From Francisella philomiragia subsp. philomiragia ATCC 25015 (GTDB taxonomy: Bacteria > Pseudomonadota > Gammaproteobacteria > Francisellales > Francisellaceae), in assembly GCF_000156715.1 (NCBI RefSeq), contig NZ_DS999316.1:766002-830001 (forward strand): 64,000 nucleotides of DNA, given 5' to 3'. Under the pieces are notes generated by a model. It ran no database searches. It was given only the letters and a program-made list of their open reading frames with translations, and was not told the DNA's origin. The translations under genes and the position numbers were made by a program. Shown here in pieces: positions 56,872 through 62,680 of this stretch. The number at the start of each line of letters is the position of its first letter. The first letter of the stretch is position 1.

Positions 56872-57627
56872 TTAATCAAACCTATCTAAAGTTATATTTA
56901 AAGGTTGAGGCCTCCAATCTTCAACACTATCCATTCTCACAGCATAAGCTAAAGCTCCTTGAAACTCTAGCGTACGAAGACTCCAGCTTAGGTCTTCATC
57001 ATATGCTTTATATGTTACACTTTCTATTTTATCTGCAACATAAACTCCTATAATATGCCAAACACCACCTATAGACTTAAATATTGGACTACCTGAGCAT
57101 CCTTGCCCTACAGGCTGACTTAACTCATAAAAACCACTTCCTTTAATACTTGGTAGTTTAAATGAGATTCTACGCCTTATATGACCAGAGGAATATATTA
57201 AGTCTGGTCGTCCAAGAACCCTACCACACTCATCTTTACAATCAACATCCTCATATAGGTTAGCACTAGGATAACCTAATAAACTATATGTGCATGCAGA
57301 AAATTGTTTTTCAAATAAAACTTTCGTATATACTTGATACTGCCTATTTTCAACAAATAGTAAAGTAATGTCTTCTGTTGGATGATTATCACAAATATCT
57401 ATCTTAACTACATTCCATTTATTTGTAGCTGGATTAACAAACATTGCCATAATAAATTGATTAGATTCTAGAGTAATATTAACGACATGCTGTGCTGTTA
57501 AGTCATATCCTTTAGACCCAATAAAAAATCCTGTTCCTAAAAAATCTTTTTGACAATAATTATTCCCATTTTTTTCAATTAAAGATATTGGGAAAACTAT
57601 ATCTCTACACTTTAAATCATTTGACAA
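56872..57627 (-). CDS. Trypsin-like serine peptidase, cytosolic
   Basis: This 251-residue protein has a chymotrypsin-fold catalytic triad in the right order: His47 in GTGFFIGSKGYDLTAQHVV, Asp86 in HPTEDITLL, and Ser178 in GQGCSGSPIF. It has no signal peptide, no membrane helix and no PDZ domain, so it is not a DegP/HtrA protein. Several cysteines are scattered. The start appears to be TTG, 16 bases inside the murE end, with AGGGG upstream; no ATG occurs before the catalytic histidine. Substrate and role are unknown. Its position in a peptidoglycan operon may be incidental. Confidence 0.75.
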   Translation of the reverse strand: MSNDLKCRDIVFPISLIEKNGNNYCQKDFLGTGFFIGSKGYDLTAQHVVNITLESNQFIMAMFVNPATNKWNVVKIDICDNHPTEDITLLFVENRQYQVYTKVLFEKQFSACTYSLLGYPSANLYEDVDCKDECGRVLGRPDLIYSSGHIRRRISFKLPSIKGSGFYELSQPVGQGCSGSPIFKSIGGVWHIIGVYVADKIESVTYKAYDEDLSWSLRTLEFQGALAYAVRMDSVEDWRPQPLNITLDRFD

Positions 57628-59150
57628 AACTTACCCCTGTTTATCACATCTCGCTCATCAAAATACTCTTTAATACCATTTTTATCAAGATAGCACTCAT
57701 GTCCTTTACCTGCTAATAAAATAACATCATTAGCTTTCGAGTTTTCGATAGTATATTTAATAGCTTCTTCTCTGCTATCAATAAAAGTATGCTTATCAGG
57801 ATGACTAAAACCTTTTTTGATATCATCAAAAATACTTTCAATACTTTCAAAACGATTATTATCTTCTGTGATGACTATTTTACTAGCATATTCCTCTGCT
57901 ATTTGAGCCATGATAGGTCTTTTGGTAGTATCTCTATTGCCACCACAGCCAAAGATACACCATAGATTATTTGGATGGTAGTTTACTAGAGTTTGTAGAG
58001 CTTTTTCCAAAGCATCTGGAGTATGCGCATAATCAATTATAATCTTTGCACCATTTACTAGTGCAATTACTTCCATACGCCCTTTTACAGGTTTTAATTT
58101 AGAAATATTTTCTAGAAGTTGTTCTCTAGTAGAGCTATCATCTAATGCCGCTAAGCTCAAACCTAAATTCATTAGATTAAATTCGCCAACTAAAGATGTT
58201 TGATAAGTACCCATATACTTTTGAGAAATATATAAATCAAAGCTTGTTTGCATATTCTCTATACTCTTAGACTCTATATAAATATCTGCTCTTCTTGACT
58301 TTAGGCTGACTGTTATAATCTCAATACTATACTTTAAGTCAGTATCTATAGATTCCGTGGTCGGAGCCTGACGGAATGACGATTTATTGGTATTTTCCCA
58401 AAGTTTCTGACCATATTCATCATCTATATTTATTACAGCTTTTTTAAGGCTTCTAAACTGAAACAATTTTGCCTTAGCCTCAAAATAATTATCCATAGTC
58501 TTATGATAATCAAGATGATCATGACTAAGATTACTAAATACTGCAATATCAAAATCTAAACCTTCGGTACGCTTTTGATCCAATGAATGAGAAGATACTT
58601 CCATAACAAGATTTTGATAATTCTTATAATATGAAATAGTTTGATATAAAGATAATATATCTAATGTCGTATGGGTACTCTCTTGTAGATCTGGATAAAT
58701 CCCATTGCCATTTGTACCTAGTAACAATGATTTTTGACCAATTAATTTTTGCAATTGTGCAATATAACTAGAAATCGATGTTTTACCATTTGTGCCTGTT
58801 ATACCAATTATATTTTGAGGTTTTTTATAATCATAAAACCATTTAGCAAGATTCGATAGCTTCTCTTTTAAATTTTCAACATAAAAAATATTAGGTAATT
58901 CCCCTTCAGCTACTGAAGAGGTGGCAATCGAAGATTGACGGGGTAGTTTATCACTCAAAATAAGTTTTGTACCCTTAGCTAAAACACTATCAATATATTT
59001 ATTACCATCATTTGATAGACCTTTGAGAGCTATAAATGCTGATTTTGCGTCACATTTACGACTATCTAAAGACAGCGATTCAATTTGAAAATTATTTTGA
59101 GATAAGGTTTGAATATCTAGAAATTTTAATATTTGGTTTATACGTTTCAT
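57612..59150 (-). CDS. murE: UDP-MurNAc-L-Ala-D-Glu--meso-DAP ligase, carrying two repeat-derived insertions
   Basis: MurE adds diaminopimelate to UDP-MurNAc-L-Ala-D-Glu. ITGTNGKTSISSYIAQL is the ATP loop, LVMEVSSHSLDQKR and FSNLSHDHLDYH the central blocks, and IIDYAHTPDALEKAL plus FGCGGNRDTTKRP the C-domain; the DAP-specific DNNR appears as EDNNRFE. I start at the ATG with 512 residues; two GTGs lie five codons upstream. Residues about 68-86 and 257-268 are encoded by palindromic repeats inserted in frame. All catalytic motifs remain, so it should be functional. It overlaps the peptidase gene by 16 bases. Confidence 0.93.
   Translation of the reverse strand: MKRINQILKFLDIQTLSQNNFQIESLSLDSRKCDAKSAFIALKGLSNDGNKYIDSVLAKGTKLILSDKLPRQSSIATSSVAEGELPNIFYVENLKEKLSNLAKWFYDYKKPQNIIGITGTNGKTSISSYIAQLQKLIGQKSLLLGTNGNGIYPDLQESTHTTLDILSLYQTISYYKNYQNLVMEVSSHSLDQKRTEGLDFDIAVFSNLSHDHLDYHKTMDNYFEAKAKLFQFRSLKKAVINIDDEYGQKLWENTNKSSFRQAPTTESIDTDLKYSIEIITVSLKSRRADIYIESKSIENMQTSFDLYISQKYMGTYQTSLVGEFNLMNLGLSLAALDDSSTREQLLENISKLKPVKGRMEVIALVNGAKIIIDYAHTPDALEKALQTLVNYHPNNLWCIFGCGGNRDTTKRPIMAQIAEEYASKIVITEDNNRFESIESIFDDIKKGFSHPDKHTFIDSREEAIKYTIENSKANDVILLAGKGHECYLDKNGIKEYFDERDVINRGKFCQMI
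58350..58380 (-). repeat. GTCAT...ATCTA palindromic repeat inside murE
   Basis: On the minus strand it reads GTCATTCCG...CGGAATC with an internal stem and GTCAT at one end. It shares the GTCAT-stem-GAATCYA layout with the two intergenic copies at 62551-62632. It encodes about residues 257-268 of MurE (FRQAPTTESID) and keeps the frame. Confidence 0.65.
58897..58950. repeat. CCCC...GGGG composite palindrome inside murE
   Basis: AATTCCCC and GGGGTAGTT form the outer arms. Inside are two small hairpins, CTTCAG-CTA-CTGAAG (58904-58918) and CAATC-GAA-GATTG, separated by AGGTGG. The layout is that of a REP/RPE-type element. It encodes about residues 68-86 of MurE (LPRQSSIATSSVAEGELP), a Ser/Ala-rich loop not expected in MurE. 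Confidence 0.7.
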
Positions 59151-59168
59151 TTTAATTTTCACCACATT

Positions 59169-59285
59169 AAAGCACTTTGTGGCAAGCTTATGTCAAAGTC
59201 ATTGATCCAGTGACTACAACTGTCTGAGCTTGCGAGTTTTGTAGGCACCAATGACTTACATTAAAGCGCGAACATGTGCTAAGCA
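59169..59285. repeat. Imperfect inverted repeat of about 115 bp between murE and glyQ
   Basis: GTCATTG...GTG.CTACAA (from 59198) pairs with TTGTAG.CACCAATGAC (ending at 59255), with CTGTCTGAGCTTGCGAG in the loop. Outside this the arms continue as GCTTATGTCAAA against TTACATTAAAGC, and AGCAC against GTGCT. It may be a decayed MITE or a long RNA hairpin. It fills most of the 210-bp gap. Confidence 0.55.
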
Positions 59286-59291
59286 GTTTTG

Positions 59292-59321
59292 CATACTTTT
59301 TCTGCTATTGCAAAAAGTATG
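59292..59321. other. Hairpin downstream of glyQ
   Basis: CATACTTTTT-(10 nt)-AAAAAGTATG is a perfect 10-bp stem in the glyQ-murE gap. Together with the next hairpin it may end the glyQ transcript. Confidence 0.5.
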
Positions 59322-59322
59322 T

Positions 59323-59349
59323 CGCTAAAACTTACATCGTAAGTTAGCG
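59323..59349 (-). terminator. Hairpin directly after the glyQ stop, candidate terminator
   Basis: On the minus strand CGCTAACTTAC-GAT-GTAAGTTTTAGCG starts 11 bases after the glyQ stop. The 7-bp AACTTAC stem plus a CGCT/AGCG base is strong for this AT-rich genome. A CTTTTT run follows about 6 nt later. Confidence 0.45.
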
Positions 59350-59360
59350 AAAGCATTTAA

Positions 59361-60251
59361 TCAATTATCTTTTTTAAAAGCTGGAAAACCCAATTTTTCT
59401 CTAGCGCTATAATATTCTTTAGCTACTTCTAGAGCTAATTTTCTAACTCTTAGAATATAGCCTTGTCTTTCTGTAACAGATATTGCATGACGCGCATCTA
59501 ATAAGTTAAAAGTATGTGAAGCTTTCAATACAAACTCATAAGCTGGTATTGGTAGATTTTTTCCTACTAGTCTATAACCTTCTTTCTCTAATAAATCAAA
59601 CTGTTTGAAAAGCTCTTCAACATTAGCTTCTTCAAAGTTATAAGTCGACATCTCAATTTCATTTTGTAAGAATACATCCCGATAATATAAAGGACCATTT
59701 TGCGTATTAGCCCATAATATATCATACATGCTATCAACATTTTGAATGTACATAGCTAGTCGCTCAAGACCATAAGTAATCTCGCCCATAACAGGCTTAC
59801 ACTCAAGTCCACCTACTTGTTGAAAATATGTAAACTGTGTAATCTCCATACCATTTGACCATACTTCCCAACCAAGACCCCAAGCGCCAAGTGTTGGCGA
59901 CTCCCAGTTATCTTCAACGAAGCGAATATCATTCTCTAATGGATCAATACCTAGCTCTCTAAGTGAACCAAGATATAATTCTTGAATATCATCAGGCGAT
60001 GGCTTCATCACAACTTGGTATTGGTAGTAATGTTGCGTACGGTTAGGATTCTCACCATAACGACCATCTGTAGGTCTTCTTGATGGCTGTACATACGCAG
60101 CTGTCCATGGCTCTGGACCTATCGCTCTTAGAGTTGTAGCTGGATGAAATGTACCAGCACCGACTTCCATATCTAGTGGCTGGATAATCGCACAACCTTT
60201 AGATGCCCAATAATGATGTAGTTTTAAAATAATTTCTTGAAATGTAAGCAT
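59361..60251 (-). CDS. glyQ: Glycyl-tRNA synthetase, alpha subunit
   Basis: GlyQ is the catalytic half of the alpha2-beta2 GlyRS. The 296-residue length is standard. [20 protein letters not shown] and [19 protein letters not shown] are the class II motif 2 region, and [15 protein letters not shown] and [11 protein letters not shown] the motif 3 region. The beta-subunit gene glyS normally follows glyQ. Here the downstream neighbour is murE after a repeat-filled gap, so glyS must lie elsewhere. Confidence 0.96.
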   Translation of the reverse strand: MLTFQEIILKLHHYWASKGCAIIQPLDMEVGAGTFHPATTLRAIGPEPWTAAYVQPSRRPTDGRYGENPNRTQHYYQYQVVMKPSPDDIQELYLGSLRELGIDPLENDIRFVEDNWESPTLGAWGLGWEVWSNGMEITQFTYFQQVGGLECKPVMGEITYGLERLAMYIQNVDSMYDILWANTQNGPLYYRDVFLQNEIEMSTYNFEEANVEELFKQFDLLEKEGYRLVGKNLPIPAYEFVLKASHTFNLLDARHAISVTERQGYILRVRKLALEVAKEYYSAREKLGFPAFKKDN

Positions 60252-60551
60252 TTTAAATATGTTATTAGCCTAATTAATTGAGATAAATTTTAACATATTT
60301 ATGCTTAGAGTTGCGAAAAATGGTTATAAGATATTAGTATTTCTTTCTAGATAAGAATGCGAGCAGCCCATAGCTTGCTTTTATATAATATTGTTATTCG
60401 ATTCATAGCCATTCGATTAAAAGTCGAGCTGTTCCACTATTAAATGTGACTTTGAATAACTATATCATCTTAAGTATTAGAAAATTTAGCAGAAAAGATC
60501 AATATTGGATTTTGAGCGCAACGGAAAATTTGTCCAACAGCCACCTCATTG
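60252..60551. other. 300-bp stretch without a gene
   Basis: There is no ORF of note, tRNA or clear promoter. It contains an imperfect GCGAGC/GCTTGC inverted repeat near 60359-60379. Next to the orphan membrane gene's stop, on the minus strand, it contains GTATAACAA and then GTTGGAC (60532-60538), which weakly recall an integron attC. It may be decayed sequence. Confidence 0.4.
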
Positions 60552-60989
60552 TTATACGCCGCGTAGGTAACCTCGATTTTTTACTAATTTTTGTGCTTTT
60601 TTAGTTTCTAACAGCCAAAAAACTTCAAATATATAAATTGGAAGAAAGCACACAGAAGAAAGAACTGGATAATCCTCTATGAATTGCATATATGGGCCAA
60701 TAATCATTAAAAGAGCATAAAATGATATGAGCAACCACAAAAGTATAAAGTATGAGTGAGCTTTGATTATTTGAAATATGACAGCATCTTGGTTATAGCG
60801 TATTTTTCGAATGTGATTATGCTTTTTCAACCTTCTCGCCCTAAAATAATTGCGAATAATGTTAGGAACGTGATTTAGGAAAAAAGAACTGATTAAGCTA
60901 ATTAGCTTATCAATATATGGACTAATTTTGGGAATAACATAAGCGAGTATCGCACTAGCTAACAATCCAATTATCAACTCTAAACTCAT
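60552..60989 (-). CDS. Small membrane protein of unknown function
   Basis: I do not recognise this family. The 145-residue protein has three hydrophobic segments (about residues 3-20, 80-101 and 108-127) and a basic Arg/Lys/His stretch between the first two (RARRLKKHNHIRKIR). It has an AGGA ribosome site 7 nt before the ATG and its own extended -10 promoter. It sits alone between malQ and a 300-bp non-coding gap, with no functional neighbour. It could be an accessory gene gained by transfer. Confidence 0.6.
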   Translation of the reverse strand: MSLELIIGLLASAILAYVIPKISPYIDKLISLISSFFLNHVPNIIRNYFRARRLKKHNHIRKIRYNQDAVIFQIIKAHSYFILLWLLISFYALLMIIGPYMQFIEDYPVLSSVCFLPIYIFEVFWLLETKKAQKLVKNRGYLRGV

Positions 60990-61028
60990 TTAGAATCCTG
61001 TTTTCATATAACAACTATTAATACACTA

Positions 61029-61037
61029 ATTATACCA
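61029..61037 (-). promoter_or_regulatory. Extended -10 promoter of the orphan membrane gene
   Basis: On the minus strand TGGTATAAT is a perfect extended -10 (TGnTATAAT), 39 bp before the start at 60989. No -35 is needed for this class. Confidence 0.5.
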
Positions 61038-61050
61038 ATTCTAATAAAAA

Positions 61051-62466
61051 TTAATATAACCCTCCAAAACCAACCAACTTCCATTGCCAATTAGGTTCGC
61101 CTACAGTACCAGGAGTATTTAATCTAGCCTCACTACCTAATTCTAAAATATCTTGTACTGGCAATATTACATATTCAGCATCACAATTAAGTAAATACTT
61201 AATAATCTTTCTAAAAATATTTCTATCATTAGCTTTAAAATATTTCTTTAACAGCTTTCTTTGATATCTATTTAGCTCATCAAAATACCATCCTTTGAGA
61301 GTATTATTATCGTGAGTACCTGAGTATGCAATGATATTTGTACCCTCAACAAACTTAGCTGTTTTTAGATCAAAGTGAAAAGGGAACACTTTCATACCCT
61401 TTAGCTTATAATGATCTCTTAGCTCAAATACTTCATCTCTTAAGTCTCCTAAATCTTCAGCAATAATATTAGCATCTGGAATACGCTTATAGACTGTATC
61501 AAAGAAATCATAACCAGGAGCCTCAACCCACTCGCCATTTATAGCAGTCTTTTCACCTGCTGGTATCTTCCAATATGTATCAAAAGCTCTAAAATGATCA
61601 ATCCTAACAATATCAAATAATTTGAAGTTACCCTTCAGGCGTTCTATCCAAAAATCAAAATTTGTTTCTTTGAGCTTATCCCAATCATATAGAGGATTAC
61701 CCCATAGCTGGCCGGTTTCTGAGAAAAAGTCAGGTGGAACACCTGCAACGAAACTAGGATTTAGATTCTCGTCTAATAGAAATATATCTTGATGCTCCCA
61801 CACATCGGCAGAGTCAAAACCAAGATAAATAGGCAAATCGCCCATAATTTCGATATTATTTTGATTAGCATATTCTCTTAGCTCAAACCACTGCTTATAA
61901 AAGATAAACTGCAAAAATATTTGATAATCTATCTCGTTTTGAAATTGATCAAGTTCTATAGCTTTATCTTTGATCCAGTTTTTATATTCTTGCGGCCAAA
62001 AATTCCAAGCTTGGTTATTATTAGCCTTTCTAAAAGCTTTAAAAATAGCATAATTTTTAACCCATGAGTTTTGAGCTATAAAATTATTATATTCTTGTTC
62101 AAACTTATCTTTTGAACTTTGAAAATTGCTAAATGCTTCTTCAAGATAACTATCTTTGAAATTACGAACAAGTTCATATTCAACTTTATCAGAGTTTACA
62201 TTCAGACTTTTAAGAGATGATTCTTCAAGCAAACCATAATCTGCTAGTTTTTCTAAGCTAATATAGATTTCATCACCTGCAAAAGAAGAGCTTGACTGAT
62301 ATGGAGAGTTGCCAAAACCTAGTGGTGTAAGTGGCAGCACCTGCCAAATCTTAGTATTTGCTTGTTTTATAATATCAACAAATTCATAAGCACTTTTACC
62401 CAAATCACCAATACCAAACTGACTTGGTAAACTTGAGATAGCTAATAATAATCCAGATTTTTTCAT
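61051..62466 (-). CDS. malQ: 4-alpha-glucanotransferase (amylomaltase), GH77
   Basis: MalQ transfers glucan segments between malto-oligosaccharides, working with GlgP on glycogen or maltodextrin. The 471-residue protein has SSLPSQFGIGDLGKSAYEFV at the start and LPLTPLGFGNSPYQSSSSFA. The catalytic aspartate lies in VRIDHFRAF, the acid in IIAEDLGDL, and the third residue in YSGTHDNNTLKGWY. RLNTPGTVGEPNWQWKL ends the core, and the protein stops soon after. Many family members have about 20 further residues, so the tail may be trimmed. It follows glgP by 214 bp containing repeats. Confidence 0.93.
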   Translation of the reverse strand: MKKSGLLLAISSLPSQFGIGDLGKSAYEFVDIIKQANTKIWQVLPLTPLGFGNSPYQSSSSFAGDEIYISLEKLADYGLLEESSLKSLNVNSDKVEYELVRNFKDSYLEEAFSNFQSSKDKFEQEYNNFIAQNSWVKNYAIFKAFRKANNNQAWNFWPQEYKNWIKDKAIELDQFQNEIDYQIFLQFIFYKQWFELREYANQNNIEIMGDLPIYLGFDSADVWEHQDIFLLDENLNPSFVAGVPPDFFSETGQLWGNPLYDWDKLKETNFDFWIERLKGNFKLFDIVRIDHFRAFDTYWKIPAGEKTAINGEWVEAPGYDFFDTVYKRIPDANIIAEDLGDLRDEVFELRDHYKLKGMKVFPFHFDLKTAKFVEGTNIIAYSGTHDNNTLKGWYFDELNRYQRKLLKKYFKANDRNIFRKIIKYLLNCDAEYVILPVQDILELGSEARLNTPGTVGEPNWQWKLVGFGGLY

Positions 62467-62550
62467 ATACTCTCTCTACATCATAAAAAAATGCACATTG
62501 CGGTAACCAAATAGTACTAAAATATTCTAAGAGTGACAATCTCAACCGCA

Positions 62551-62579
62551 GTCATCCTATGACTTCACCATAGGATCCA
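62551..62579 (+). repeat. GTCAT...ATCCA palindromic repeat, copy A
   Basis: GTCAT-CCTATG-ACTTCAC-CATAGG-ATCCA: a 6-bp stem inside fixed GTCAT and ATCCA ends. It is in the glgP-malQ gap and opposite in direction to copy B. Confidence 0.7.
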
Positions 62580-62602
62580 TTGGGTATAAGCTAAGTAAGT
62601 TA

Positions 62603-62632
62603 TTGGATTCTACGATCAAGTCGTAGAATGAC
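62603..62632 (-). repeat. GTCAT...ATCCA palindromic repeat, copy B
   Basis: On the minus strand: GTCAT-TCTACG-ACTTGAT-CGTAGA-ATCCAA. Stem bases differ from copy A by paired changes while the GTCAT, ACTTSAY and ATCCA parts are kept. That is the mark of selection for the hairpin, or of transposition of a family. Confidence 0.7.
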
Positions 62633-62655
62633 ATATATTTATAACACTAATCATC

Positions 62656-62679
62656 CTTGTATCACAAGTGTAATACAAG
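62656..62679 (-). terminator. Inverted repeat just after the glgP stop
   Basis: CTTGTAT-(10 nt)-ATACAAG forms a 7-bp stem directly downstream of the glgP stop. No T-run follows, so its role as a terminator is tentative. Confidence 0.35.
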
Positions 62680-62680
62680 T

